From assembly GCF_002860205.1 (NCBI RefSeq), contig NZ_PGVB01000005.1, positions 147,236 through 211,235 of the forward strand: a stretch of 64,000 nt of DNA, read 5' to 3'. The translations under genes and the position numbers were made by a program. This DNA is from Bacillus sp. T33-2. GTDB taxonomy: Bacteria; Bacillota; Bacilli; Bacillales; Cytobacillaceae. This document shows positions 8,312 through 16,800 of the stretch, piece by piece (the stretch's first letter is position 1; the number at the start of each line of letters is the position of its first letter). The notes beneath the pieces are model-generated. The model was given only the letters and a program-made list of their open reading frames with translations, did no database searches and was not told where the DNA came from.

Positions 8312-8347
8312 AAAGCCGATGGAGCAGCAGCTTCATCGGCTTTTATT
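8311..8347. terminator. Bidirectional terminator between the 50-aa gene and spo0M
   Basis: Eleven-bp stem, arms 8311-8321 and 8334-8344, flanked by A and T runs. It serves the + gene ending at 8311 and the - spo0M gene ending at 8347. Confidence 0.85.
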
Positions 8348-9117
8348 TAACAGTACCGCTGGATGACGGATTGCAGTTTATGTGCTAACTGAGGAATGTC
8401 ACCGGAATGTACTTTAAGAGTAACATTAGATTCATCCATTTCCAATGCTTCTGAAAGAAATCCTGCCAGTCCCCTGGCACGGCGGTCAACCTGCAGGACG
8501 ACCTCTAATTCATTATCATTTACAGGGAAGAAAACAATTTCAAGTTCATCCAGTCTGCCCCGGAATGGGCCTGTTACAGGCACAAATTCGAATTCCTGCA
8601 CAAATGGCTGGCGGCTGCGCAAGCGGTATGGCGCCTCCTCGCAGTCAGCCTCCCTGAGGCGGAAGCCAAGATCGCCTGCAGAATTCAATACTGCTGCCAT
8701 GATACGGTTTGGGATTACATTGATAAAGTCTTGATCTGTTGGATCCACCGCATTCTTCACGTCGAGCCCAGTGGAAACCCAGACCTTTGTCCTTCCAATT
8801 GAGACCGGCGTGTTGACAGGCAGCCTGAAGGAAAATGGTATTTCTTTCGTTTCAGTCGGATGAATGGTGAATTCATCCGTTACCTTATACCGTCCAATTG
8901 TGGCTGTTGCCGTGTATTTTTTGTCATCAGCCTCCTTAATGTATGTAGTGTGCAAGGAAAGATAAAGTTCGTCAACCTTCTGGGCAGTTTTTCCGCCGGT
9001 GATATGGACCACTCCCCGTACGTCCTCTCCCGGCATTAAGGTTTCCTTTTCAAGCCTGGTGTCTACCTTTGCCGATCCAATTCCCACACTTGCAAATACT
9101 TTATTGAAAAACGACAT
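8347..9117 (-). CDS. spo0M: Sporulation-control protein Spo0M
   Basis: 256-residue arrestin-like protein (two beta-sandwich halves) of the Spo0M family, which in B. subtilis affects early sporulation and cell morphology. The start MSFFNKVFASVGIGSAKVDT, the motif MPGEDVRGVVHITGG and the closing helix ahead of a Cys are typical. A sporulation role is known for the family, not shown here. It stands between deoD and yozD on the same strand and ends at a bidirectional terminator. Confidence 0.93.
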   Translation of the reverse strand: MSFFNKVFASVGIGSAKVDTRLEKETLMPGEDVRGVVHITGGKTAQKVDELYLSLHTTYIKEADDKKYTATATIGRYKVTDEFTIHPTETKEIPFSFRLPVNTPVSIGRTKVWVSTGLDVKNAVDPTDQDFINVIPNRIMAAVLNSAGDLGFRLREADCEEAPYRLRSRQPFVQEFEFVPVTGPFRGRLDELEIVFFPVNDNELEVVLQVDRRARGLAGFLSEALEMDESNVTLKVHSGDIPQLAHKLQSVIQRYC

Positions 9118-9276
9118 TCTGATCCTGCCTCCTCTTTAAATTAAAACTTGCCTACAAGGTGAATATACTTCCTGATGTTATACATGTTCATACGAATTTA
9201 TGCGAATAAGGTTTCATTCTTAAGCAAGTATTTTATGAGTTTTACAGAGGTGACCGATTTTCTGCGTTGCAATTAA

Positions 9277-9302
9277 AAACGGATCGTGCAATAGATCCGT
9301 TT
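9277..9302 (-). terminator. yozD terminator
   Basis: Perfect 9-bp stem, arms 9277-9285 and 9294-9302, with a T-run in the minus direction, just past the yozD stop codon. Confidence 0.85.
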
Positions 9303-9309
9303 CTACCAA

Positions 9310-9483
9310 TCAGTCTTCTTCCATTTCCTCATCGATAATGCACTTTTCAACCAGATATTCAAATGTGATGTCAGCCATTTCCTCGAGTTCTTCCTCGGTG
9401 GGAACGTATCCCCGTTTCAAAAGCTGGTGAAAGAAAAAATCGGCTATTTCGTCGGTATCAATGAAAACTTCAATCTCTTTCAA
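9310..9483 (-). CDS. yozD: YozD-family small acidic protein, 57 aa
   Basis: Small acidic protein (IEVFIDTDEIADFFFHQLL, then RGYVPTEEELEEMADITFEYL) matching the YozD family, which is found next to yodN in bacilli. Function unknown. The start is the TTG at 9483, with GGGGG seven bases upstream; an in-frame ATG further up has no ribosome site. The predicted length is close to that of B. subtilis YozD. Neighbours yodN, yozE and yokU lie on the same strand. Confidence 0.8.
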   Translation of the reverse strand: MKEIEVFIDTDEIADFFFHQLLKRGYVPTEEELEEMADITFEYLVEKCIIDEEMEED

Positions 9484-9651
9484 AGAATCGCCCCCCTTTG
9501 TACAAAATGTATGAGCGGACAGCATTTTTCATGCTTCGATCACAGTGAAAACACCATTTCAAGTTCCGCCATTTAAAAATCCTTTGCTTCAGTCATGTTT
9601 TTATTGGACAAGCATACTATTAAATATAATTTTCAGAATGGGGGAGATATC

Positions 9652-9816
9652 ATGGAAATATTAAAAACATGGGGAGCGGTGTTCCGGGAAGATGTAAATA
9701 AAGAAGACAGCGAAATTATTCGCTATTTTGGCCAGATCACAAACTTTTTATTCAAAATGTTGATGTTGCTGGGTGTTCCGTATATGATTTACCTCTTCAG
9801 TGTTGTCATTAAGTAG
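9652..9816 (+). CDS. Small single-pass membrane protein, 54 aa
   Basis: The N-terminal half is charged (WGAVFREDVNKEDSEIIRYFG) and residues about 31-52 form one membrane segment, so a cytoplasmic N-terminus is likely. Unrecognised. GGGGGAG stands seven bases before the ATG. It is convergent with yodN, with only one base between the two stop codons and only a weak hairpin (about 9838-9853) inside the yodN end. Confidence 0.65.
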   Translation: MEILKTWGAVFREDVNKEDSEIIRYFGQITNFLFKMLMLLGVPYMIYLFSVVIK

Positions 9817-9817
9817 G

Positions 9818-10519
9818 TCAGACGTGGCTTTTGCCATCGTTATTAACGATAAGAGCCAGTTTCCTCATGATCACTCTCATCACATGTGCGTATTCATCAT
9901 CCTGAAAAAGTTTATACAGGATGCGATAGTCATTGTAAATGTCCAGAAGATTATCGATCAACATTTTTTTATTGTTCTTTTTTTTCAGTTCCTGTTTTTC
10001 GGCATGCCGATGGGGAGCCTGCTGCGGCTTTTTGTCCAGGTTCACCGGTTTCACCTCTTTATTGACAGTAAACAACAGGCCCAGCTTTTGAATAAATGTT
10101 TCTGCACTTTCAGCATCTGCAACCAATGTAAGTTCTTCTTCACCTGCTTCCAGCCATTCACCATCACTGATCCTGGATAGTTCATAAATGACGTCTTCCC
10201 AGGCATCTTCCTTGTAACGCCAAATTTCCGTACGGAATCCTACGATTTTAAATAAGTCAGAACCATAGCCTTTAACATGGACAAGGTCTCCGAAAAAATA
10301 CTTATATTCTATGTCAATATGTTCCTTCTCGAGCAGCTTCCCTTCATATTCAGAGAGCATCTGGAGGCTAGATTCCAGGTACAGTCCCTCACTGTTATTG
10401 ATTTCATATACATAAAGGCCGTCGAGCCACTTCACATCCGTAACCTTTCCGACCGTTCCATATATTGTGATCACGACTGTATCACCGATTTTATATTTCG
10501 GCTTTTTCCGATTCTCCAT
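9818..10519 (-). CDS. yodN: YodN-like protein, 233 aa
   Basis: Two SH3/KOW-like segments, KYKIGDTVVITIYGTVGKVTDV near the start and FGDLVHVKGYGSDLFKIVGF near residue 75, are followed by an acidic stretch, a Lys/Gln-rich linker and a helical C-terminal region. The position between yozD and yozE matches B. subtilis yodN, whose function is unknown. GGAGGAG precedes the ATG at 10519. The KOW-like character is read from the pattern and is not certain. Confidence 0.75.
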   Translation of the reverse strand: MENRKKPKYKIGDTVVITIYGTVGKVTDVKWLDGLYVYEINNSEGLYLESSLQMLSEYEGKLLEKEHIDIEYKYFFGDLVHVKGYGSDLFKIVGFRTEIWRYKEDAWEDVIYELSRISDGEWLEAGEEELTLVADAESAETFIQKLGLLFTVNKEVKPVNLDKKPQQAPHRHAEKQELKKKNNKKMLIDNLLDIYNDYRILYKLFQDDEYAHVMRVIMRKLALIVNNDGKSHV

Positions 10520-10703
10520 TTTCTCCTCCCATCCTCTCAATGATTCGTCGTGAATTTATTACCACAGTATATGCTTTTAATCAAAATTCGCCACGATTAA
10601 ACTGCCCGTCCTCATGCCCCCTACTCCCAGAAAATAATGGAATTCCACAACCCAAAGTATAACCAAACTTTAAAATTTTGTATTTTTTAGAACAGCGATT
10701 TAC

Positions 10704-10732
10704 GCAAAAAAAGGATAGATTTCTCTATCCTT
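10704..10732 (-). terminator. yozE terminator
   Basis: Perfect 9-bp stem, arms 10711-10719 and 10724-10732, followed by a seven-base T-run in the minus direction. The yozE stop codon lies in the stem. Confidence 0.9.
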
Positions 10733-10946
10733 CGGAAATTAAATATAAATCCCAGGCTTCATCAAATACAGACATATTATCCAGGTAATGCCCGTTCAGT
10801 TCAAGATAAGAACTTAATTCATGGTATTGGGCAGAAGTCTTGGGGAAGGCATGATCCTCATACGCAGCGTTGGCAAACCGGCTTATTTCATCTTTCGGCT
10901 CTGGATGCCGGTATTTCATTAAGAAGTGATAAAAGCTTTTTGACAT
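10725..10946 (-). CDS. yozE: YozE family SAM-like protein, 73 aa
   Basis: Matches the YozE/DUF1250 family: SFYHFLMKYRHPEPKDEISRF, AYEDHAFPKTSAQYHELSSY and FDEAWDLY. Family members are small helical proteins with a SAM-like fold and unknown function. The ATG at 10946 follows AAAGGG by about seven bases. It lies downstream of yokU, as in B. subtilis, and ends in a strong terminator. Confidence 0.92.
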   Translation of the reverse strand: MSKSFYHFLMKYRHPEPKDEISRFANAAYEDHAFPKTSAQYHELSSYLELNGHYLDNMSVFDEAWDLYLISEG

Positions 10947-11074
10947 AAACAACCCTTTCCGCCTATTAGTAATTTGCGTCTCGGCAAACATATTTCTATC
11001 GTTTACTATAGCGGATAGGTTCATTCACGTCTATTTTGCGTTACTCTTTTAATAACCTGCAGAGGCTTCACTTG

Positions 11075-11359
11075 TTAAGAAGAAAAGTCAAAATAATTCC
11101 GTTTCAACAGGCGGGGCAAGGCCATCAATTCTTCAAACTTAATGGTTTTGTCAATTAACGTAGTATTGACCAGGAATAGCTGGTCCTCGATCTGCTTAAC
11201 GATTTTTTCTGTCTGGTACGAAATGTGGCAATCCTGGCAAGTTATTGTTGGAGTATGAGTTATTTCAATCGCTCGTGATCCGTCAGGGAGCTCCCAGAAT
11301 ACGCTCTTGCTTCCGTGCATTATTTTTTCACATTCACACCATTCGCATCTGTTTTCCAA
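11075..11359 (-). CDS. yokU: YokU family zinc-finger protein, 94 aa
   Basis: CEWCECEK at the N-terminus and CQDCHISYQ near residue 41 make a YgiT-type zinc finger, as in YokU. The second half is helical. The gene begins with TTG 11 bases after kamA ends, so it probably shares the kamA transcript and its sigma-54 promoter. Association with kamA is conserved in bacilli, but the role is unknown; a DNA- or protein-binding function is inference. Confidence 0.85.
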   Translation of the reverse strand: MENRCEWCECEKIMHGSKSVFWELPDGSRAIEITHTPTITCQDCHISYQTEKIVKQIEDQLFLVNTTLIDKTIKFEELMALPRLLKRNYFDFSS

Positions 11360-11370
11360 CCTTAATCCCC

Positions 11371-12789
11371 CTATTCCTTTGCGGAAAAAGTTTCTCTTTG
11401 ATCCAGAGATTTTTTCTGCTGGGCCTGGTATTTCTTTTCTTTGAGCTGGTCTCTTTTCTCGCGTTTGTCCTTTAGGGTGCTGTGCCCTGGCTTAGCCTCG
11501 TATGTCTGGCGCCGTTCCAATCTCCTCAGCCCCTCAGGAATAAGGTTGAACTGGCTGTCATGCATTAGCGCCGCTATCCCAATGTTGGACCGTTTAGATT
11601 CCGCGTCAGGGTAAATCTCTTTAAAATATGCCTCAGCCCGGCCAGGAACATAGTTTTCAGGCTCTGGATAGGAAGTGATTACTCCTTCAAAATTCCTTAG
11701 GATTACTTTTTCGGCACTCTGTGAAATCAAGTAATTTGGCTGCAGTGCGATCTTTCCTCCACCACCAGGAGCATCGCAAACGAAGGTCGGCACAGCGTAT
11801 CCAGAAGTGTGTCCCCGCAATCCTTCAATGATTTCAAGGCCTTTAGAAACTGGTGCCCTGAAATGGCTGATTCCTTCTGAAAGGTCACATTGATAGATGT
11901 AATACGGGCGGACCCTGATTTTGACAAGGTCATGCATCAACTTTTTCATGATCGGAACGCTGTCATTGATCCCGGCCAGAATGACTGACTGATTGCCGAC
12001 CGGGACACCTGCATTTGCGAGCATCTCACAGGCCTGTTTTGATTCTTCTGTAATCTCGATGGATGTATTAAAATGGGTATTTAGCCAGACAGGATGGTAT
12101 TTCTTCAAAATAGAGCAGAGATTCTCAGTTATCCGCTGCGGGAACACGACAGGAGCCCTCGTTCCGATCCGGATGATTTCCACATGGTCAATGGCTCTCA
12201 AGTTCTTCAGGATGTATTCCAGAATATTGTCGTTGATCAACAGGCCGTCCCCCCCGGAAATAAGGACATCCCGTACCTCAGGTGTGTTGGCGATATATTC
12301 GATCGCTGCATCGAGCTGTTTTTTCGGAACCCCCATCCCTATCTGCCCGGAAAACCGCCGTCGTGTACAATAACGGCAATACATGGAGCATTGATTGGTC
12401 ACAAGAAATAAAACCCTGTCCGGATAGCGGTGAGTCAACCCTGGCACAGGTGAATCCTCATCCTCGTACAGCGGATCCTCCAGGTCATATTTCGTCTTGT
12501 AAATTTCCTTTGAAATCGGCACTGATTGCATTCTGACTGGGCATCTGGGATCGTCCGGATTCATTAATGAAGCATAATAAGGGGTGATATTCAGCGGGAT
12601 GGTCTTTGTTGAAATCCTGACACCTTCCTCTTCCTCGGGGGTCAAATTGACAACCTTTTTTAAATCGTCCAGTGTCCGGATTGTATTGGTTAACTGCCAC
12701 AGCCAATCGTTCCATTGTTCGTCAGTCACATTCTTCCACAATTCTATATCCTTCCAGTGCCGGGCCGGTCTATAAACAAATTGCTTCAC
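11371..12789 (-). CDS. kamA: Lysine 2,3-aminomutase
   Basis: Converts L-lysine to L-beta-lysine using S-adenosylmethionine, a [4Fe-4S] cluster and pyridoxal phosphate. The radical-SAM cysteines are Cys134, Cys138 and Cys141 (NQCSMYCRYCTRRRF), with VLISGGDGLLI and the C-terminal Lys-rich extension typical of bacillus KamA. Length 472 residues is normal. Translation starts at a GTG behind AAGGGGG. A -24/-12 promoter lies 35-50 bases upstream, next to the gene of a sigma-54 activator. It supplies beta-lysine to the YodP/YodT enzymes encoded upstream. Confidence 0.97.
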   Translation of the reverse strand: MKQFVYRPARHWKDIELWKNVTDEQWNDWLWQLTNTIRTLDDLKKVVNLTPEEEEGVRISTKTIPLNITPYYASLMNPDDPRCPVRMQSVPISKEIYKTKYDLEDPLYEDEDSPVPGLTHRYPDRVLFLVTNQCSMYCRYCTRRRFSGQIGMGVPKKQLDAAIEYIANTPEVRDVLISGGDGLLINDNILEYILKNLRAIDHVEIIRIGTRAPVVFPQRITENLCSILKKYHPVWLNTHFNTSIEITEESKQACEMLANAGVPVGNQSVILAGINDSVPIMKKLMHDLVKIRVRPYYIYQCDLSEGISHFRAPVSKGLEIIEGLRGHTSGYAVPTFVCDAPGGGGKIALQPNYLISQSAEKVILRNFEGVITSYPEPENYVPGRAEAYFKEIYPDAESKRSNIGIAALMHDSQFNLIPEGLRRLERRQTYEAKPGHSTLKDKREKRDQLKEKKYQAQQKKSLDQRETFSAKE

Positions 12790-12823
12790 ACCTATTCCCC
12801 CTTAAATCATTTATCTATTCTTG

Positions 12824-12840
12824 ATGCAATTTTTATGCCA
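12824..12840 (-). promoter_or_regulatory. Sigma-54 (-24/-12) promoter of kamA
   Basis: On the minus strand TGGCAT, five A, then TTGCAT: GG at 12839-12838 and GC at 12827-12826 are separated by exactly ten bases, the SigL/RpoN spacing. Transcription would begin near 12814, just ahead of the kamA ribosome site. The adjacent gene encodes a sigma-54 activator. Confidence 0.85.
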
Positions 12841-12892
12841 TTTCATTAAGGCCTTCGCTGTCATGCCTATGGGTAACATCAGGATTGTGCAA

Positions 12893-12920
12893 ATAAAAAA
12901 ACTGCCGGTTTTTTGGCAGT
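12893..12920 (-). terminator. Terminator of the sigma-54 activator gene
   Basis: Stem of ACTGCC (12901-12906) with GGCAGT (12915-12920) and a seven-base T-run in the minus direction. It separates the activator transcript from the kamA promoter. Confidence 0.8.
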
Positions 12921-14305
12921 CACGATTTAAGCTTTTTCATTTTATATTGAAGTGTCTGCCTTGGTATGCCAAGGAGCCCCGCTGCAAGTTGAATGTTTCC
13001 CCCTGTGTCTGACAAAGCTTCCATAATCAGCTTCATCTCCACGTTTCTCAGGCTTTCTTTTAACGACAGCGATGCTGGCCTACCGGCTGGCACATGCTTT
13101 GAACTTTTGAGCATCACCGGCAAGTCGTTGAAGGTAAGGCAATTCCCTTCGCATACATTCATCATATATTCAATCGTATGTTTTAATTCGCGTACATTAC
13201 CGGGCCATTCATGCCTGGAAAACAGCTCTTTTACCCGCATGTCGGTACCCGAGATATTTTTTGACAGCATATCGTTGTAATCAGAAATGAACTTTTCTGA
13301 TAAAAAAACAATATCTTCTTTTCTGTCCCTGAGAGGAAGAAGTTCAAACGTGAGAACATTTAGCCGGTAAAACAAGTCTGCCCTTAGTTTGCCTTGTTCC
13401 ATCGCCACACTGGGGTGAATATTCATTGCGGAAATGACGCGGACGTCGACAGACAGGCTGTTTGTGCTCCCAACCCTCCTGACTAGGCCGTCCTCAAGCA
13501 CGCGCAGCAGCTTTGCCTGCAGTTCTATCGGCATCGCATGCAGCTCGTCAAGAAAAAGGGTGCCCCCATTTGCAAGCTCAAATAATCCTGGCCGGTCGAC
13601 AGCCCCTGTATAGCTCCCCTTCGAGGTGCCAAAGAGGATGCTTTCCAGCAGTGTTTCCGGGATCGCTGCGCAATTCTGGGCAATGAATGGCCCTGCTGCC
13701 CGTCCTGAATCATTGTGCATTCCCTGAACGAACAATTCTTTGCCTGTGCCGCTCTCGCCAAATACGAGAATCGGTGAATCAGATTCAGCAAGCCTGCGCG
13801 CTTCTGCAATTGTTTTCTTAAAGCCGTGGTGAACCGTTAGTAAGTCAGCAAATGTATAAGCTGTTTGCCTGTTCACATGCCTGCCTGCTTTTCGCTTCAT
13901 CCCTCTCTGAATATCAACCAGCTTTTCGGCCAGTCCTTTAATCCGGGTATAATCCTTGGCAATTTCGACGGCACCGATAATTTCCCGTTCCACAAAAATA
14001 GGCAGGGTAGTGTTCAATGTTTCAATCTTTCTCCCGTGAAGGTTCACAAATGATTGCGACTGGTTATATAAAGGCTTTTTTGTATTAATGACATTCAGTA
14101 AAGTGCTTGTTTTCTCATTTAACGAAGGGAATACGTCGAGCAATTTTTTGCCGACTACTTCATCTGTGTCAAGTCCATCATGCCTTGCTGCAACCTCGTT
14201 GTAAAAAATGGTAATCCCGTCTGTATTCACAACGTGAATCGCTTCATCAATGCTTTTCAAAATCGCACTCAAAACTTCTTTTGTCATATCAGACATCATG
14301 TTCAT
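12920..14305 (-). CDS. kamR: Sigma-54-dependent activator of the lysine cluster (RocR/KamR type)
   Basis: Enhancer-binding protein of 461 residues. A PAS-like sensor domain (about 10-120) is followed by the AAA+ domain with Walker A GESGTGKE at 183-190, the sigma-54 contact loop as GSYTGA at 230-235 (variant of GAFTGA), and GGTLFLDEL. A Fis-type helix-turn-helix (NIQLAAGLLGIPRQTLQYKM) ends the protein. There is no receiver domain, so a small-molecule signal is likely. It lies directly upstream of the -24/-12 promoter of kamA. In B. thuringiensis a comparable activator, KamR, controls the kam locus; the same role here is inferred. Confidence 0.88.
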   Translation of the reverse strand: MNMMSDMTKEVLSAILKSIDEAIHVVNTDGITIFYNEVAARHDGLDTDEVVGKKLLDVFPSLNEKTSTLLNVINTKKPLYNQSQSFVNLHGRKIETLNTTLPIFVEREIIGAVEIAKDYTRIKGLAEKLVDIQRGMKRKAGRHVNRQTAYTFADLLTVHHGFKKTIAEARRLAESDSPILVFGESGTGKELFVQGMHNDSGRAAGPFIAQNCAAIPETLLESILFGTSKGSYTGAVDRPGLFELANGGTLFLDELHAMPIELQAKLLRVLEDGLVRRVGSTNSLSVDVRVISAMNIHPSVAMEQGKLRADLFYRLNVLTFELLPLRDRKEDIVFLSEKFISDYNDMLSKNISGTDMRVKELFSRHEWPGNVRELKHTIEYMMNVCEGNCLTFNDLPVMLKSSKHVPAGRPASLSLKESLRNVEMKLIMEALSDTGGNIQLAAGLLGIPRQTLQYKMKKLKS

Positions 14306-14334
14306 ATTCCCACCCTCTCATGATATCTATATGA

Positions 14335-14360
14335 CAGGATGCCGCTTTTTTGTCATCCTG
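14335..14360. promoter_or_regulatory. Inverted repeat between yodP and the activator gene
   Basis: CAGGATG (14335-14341) and CATCCTG (14354-14360) are separated by 12 bases. No T-run follows in the minus direction, so it is not an obvious terminator; it could be an operator or activator site. Function not established. Confidence 0.35.
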
Positions 14361-14404
14361 CTGCCGAAAAATTGGCACTGGCAATATCCTTCACTAAATT
14401 ACAT

Positions 14405-15268
14405 TTATCCTTTCAAGGCGCTGCTTGCGAGATCCTTCACCCAAACATTCATGTTTTCAAGCTTGTCGTATATAAAACAATTGTTTATAAGCCTTCCCCT
14501 GTACGCGTATCCCAATTGAAACAATGCCGCGTTCATCCCAAATGAAAGTGACCGGGCGATAGAATACGCACAATAAATACTGTTTTTCAGTAAATGGTCC
14601 TCCAAAAGTGCAAGCAGATGCTTCATCAACCCATGCTTCCGGTGTTCCTTTAATGTGGCACAATCTGTCAGCTCAGCATTTTTGTAAAAATTATTCACCT
14701 CAGCCGATGCGGCACTCACGATTTCCCCATTGCAGACGAAACCGTAGTAAATGGTTCCTTGTTCCATCGTTTTTTCGATGTAACCAGCATCGTTAAGTGG
14801 CGTTGGGTAGATCTGGAAAACCTGGTTATAAAGAGAGGCAAGCGCTGGAGCATCCCCTCTCTGCAGTTTTACGGGCTGATAATCCTTTGGCGGCATCACA
14901 GCCCTGGCAGGCTCCTTCAAATGATATACATTTTTTATGATTTCATCTTCTGTGACCCAATGGAGATTATTTTTCCTTTCAGAGGTGTAAAATTTCGAAA
15001 AAAACCACCCGTCTGAGCCAAGAAAATAGCCGTCGACACTGGCTTCAAAACGGAAACCATGTTCCAGTAGCCGGGTAAAATGCTCCCTCCTTGCTTTCAC
15101 AATCAGCTTCTCTGCTTTTTCAGATACAGCCAATTCTCCAGCCTTTTCCAAAATTTTATCTATGCTTCCCCGGTAATCATCCACCCTTATCCTCCGGTTC
15201 CATGGATCATTGTACGCCTCAAGCAAGCAATTTGAATGATTGATTAGAAAAGTTGATCCTTGTTGCAT
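14405..15268 (-). CDS. yodP: Beta-lysine N6-acetyltransferase (YodP/AblB)
   Basis: Acetylates the 6-amino group of beta-lysine. The N-terminal part (about 1-130) is the family-specific region; the C-terminal GNAT domain shows LQRGDAPALASLYNQVF, the acceptor loop TPLNDAGYIEKTM and the acetyl-CoA region ELTDCATLKEHRKHGLMKHLL. It pairs with KamA as AblA-AblB do in methanogens, which make N6-acetyl-beta-lysine as an osmolyte; in bacilli the surrounding enzymes suggest breakdown instead. The ATG at 15268 follows GGGGGGAGG. A terminator only 36 bases upstream separates it from the aldehyde dehydrogenase gene. Confidence 0.9.
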   Translation of the reverse strand: MQQGSTFLINHSNCLLEAYNDPWNRRIRVDDYRGSIDKILEKAGELAVSEKAEKLIVKARREHFTRLLEHGFRFEASVDGYFLGSDGWFFSKFYTSERKNNLHWVTEDEIIKNVYHLKEPARAVMPPKDYQPVKLQRGDAPALASLYNQVFQIYPTPLNDAGYIEKTMEQGTIYYGFVCNGEIVSAASAEVNNFYKNAELTDCATLKEHRKHGLMKHLLALLEDHLLKNSIYCAYSIARSLSFGMNAALFQLGYAYRGRLINNCFIYDKLENMNVWVKDLASSALKG

Positions 15269-15300
15269 CGCCTTGTCCTCCCCCCGCCCCGGTGATATTT

Positions 15301-15330
15301 GAAAAAGCCCGGCCCTACAAGGCCAGGCTT
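15301..15330 (-). terminator. Terminator between aldehyde dehydrogenase and yodP
   Basis: Ten-bp stem with one mismatch, arms 15305-15314 and 15321-15330, followed by a T-run in the minus direction. It divides the lysine cluster into two transcription segments unless read through. Confidence 0.8.
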
Positions 15331-15367
15331 CATCTTTAATCATCAACATTCCATATAAAAAAGTTTA

Positions 15368-16789
15368 TTAATCAAGCTTAATGCTTACCAGCTTCAGTTC
15401 GGTCATTTCCTCAATGGCGTACTTAATTCCTTCTCTTCCGGTTCCACTCATTTTCACTCCGCCATATGGCATATGGTCAACACGGAAAGTGGGGATATCA
15501 TTGATCATGACTCCGCCTACATGCAGCTTTTTTGCTGCCCTTAAAGCTTTGTTAAGGTCGTTTGTATAAACCCCTGCCTGAAGCCCGAACTGTGATTTGT
15601 TCACTTCTTGCAATGCTTCGTCAAAATCACTGAAACTGTTGATATGGACGACTGGCGCAAAGATTTCTTCACAGGAAACCTTGTCTTCTGGGCTCGCATT
15701 CAACAGGATCGTTGGCTTCAGGACAGGCCCCTCTGCTGCTCCCCCGATAATGAGCTCAGCCCCGTTTGCAACGGCGCTGTCAACCCAGGATTTTGCCCGG
15801 CTAACGTCACCTGGTGTGATCATCGCTGACACGTCTGTATGTTCATCCAGCGGGTCTCCAATAACCAGCTTTTCCGTTTCTTGCTTCAGGCCGGAAACAA
15901 ACTGTTCAAACAGGCTTTCATGCACAAAAATCCGCTGCACGGAAATGCAAACCTGGCCCTGGTATGCAAATGCCCCGGCAACAACCCTCGGGATACATTT
16001 TGTTAGGTCGGTATCATGGTCAATCACAACCGCTGAATTAGAACCCAGTTCAAGCGTAACCCGTTTCAACCCTGACCGTTCCCGAATATATTTTCCTACA
16101 GCTGGGCTGCCCGTAAATGTCACTTTTTTTACCCTGTCGTCGGAAGTAAGCATGTCCCCGATTGTTTTTCCGCTTCCTGTCACCACGTTCAAAGCACCGT
16201 CCGGCAGTCCTGCCCTGTGAAAATATTCAGCTATTTTGTAAGCGGAAAGCGGAGTCTGGCTCGCAGGCTTAAGCACGACCGTATTTCCTGCGGCAATGGC
16301 TGGGCCCACTTTGTGCGCCACTAGGTTCATAGGGAAATTAAAAGGTGTTATCGCCGCAATGACACCAAGCGGTTCCTTTACAGTATAGGCAACACGCCCT
16401 TCACCGCCGGGAGCCGCATCGAGCGGTACTGTTTCCCCATGGATCCTTCTCGCTTCATGGGCAGCGAAGGTGTACGTCATAATCGTTCGCTCCACCTCGG
16501 CACGCGCAACTTTTATCGGTTTTGCCGCTTCGGTTGCGATAAGGCGGGCACATGCTTCACGCTCTTCTTTCATAAAGCCGGCGACTCTTTCAAGGATTTC
16601 AGCCCTTTTAAAAGCTTCCATTCCTGCCATAATTGGTGCCGCCCTGTGGGCCGCTTCAATCGCCAACAGTACTTCTTCTTCGCCTGCGTCAGCAACTTCC
16701 GCAATCGTCTCGCCGCTGTAGGGATTGACAAGAGGGCGGTAATTGCCTGTTTCCATGCTGGTTCCATTTATCCAAAGAGATTGTTTCAA
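15368..16789 (-). CDS. NAD(P)-dependent aldehyde dehydrogenase, probable succinate-semialdehyde role
   Basis: 473-residue aldehyde dehydrogenase. The cofactor and catalytic motifs are complete: TPFNFPMNLVAHKVGPA, VTFTGSPAVGKYI, the general-base Glu in LELGSNSAVVI and the nucleophile Cys in GQVCISVQR. The overall type resembles lactaldehyde/GapN-like members. It starts 11 bases after gabT ends, at a TTG behind GGAGG, so the two are co-transcribed. Oxidation of succinate semialdehyde made by the GABA aminotransferase is the best guess from context; sequence alone does not fix the substrate. A terminator follows. Confidence 0.88.
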   Translation of the reverse strand: MKQSLWINGTSMETGNYRPLVNPYSGETIAEVADAGEEEVLLAIEAAHRAAPIMAGMEAFKRAEILERVAGFMKEEREACARLIATEAAKPIKVARAEVERTIMTYTFAAHEARRIHGETVPLDAAPGGEGRVAYTVKEPLGVIAAITPFNFPMNLVAHKVGPAIAAGNTVVLKPASQTPLSAYKIAEYFHRAGLPDGALNVVTGSGKTIGDMLTSDDRVKKVTFTGSPAVGKYIRERSGLKRVTLELGSNSAVVIDHDTDLTKCIPRVVAGAFAYQGQVCISVQRIFVHESLFEQFVSGLKQETEKLVIGDPLDEHTDVSAMITPGDVSRAKSWVDSAVANGAELIIGGAAEGPVLKPTILLNASPEDKVSCEEIFAPVVHINSFSDFDEALQEVNKSQFGLQAGVYTNDLNKALRAAKKLHVGGVMINDIPTFRVDHMPYGGVKMSGTGREGIKYAIEEMTELKLVSIKLD

Positions 16790-16800
16790 CTATATTCCTC

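Noticed and set aside
9838..9853. Terminator for yodN and the convergent 54-aa gene
   Set aside because: The small dyad lies inside the yodN end and has no T-run.
14371..14384. TTGGCACTGGC as a sigma-54 promoter on the plus strand
   Set aside because: The GG and GC elements are not ten bases apart and no plus-strand gene follows.
15597..16220. Long plus-strand frame opposite the aldehyde dehydrogenase gene
   Set aside because: It is the antisense shadow of a well-supported gene and has no ribosome site or protein-like composition. The same holds for frames at 18201-18884, 19473-20174 and 20083-20766.
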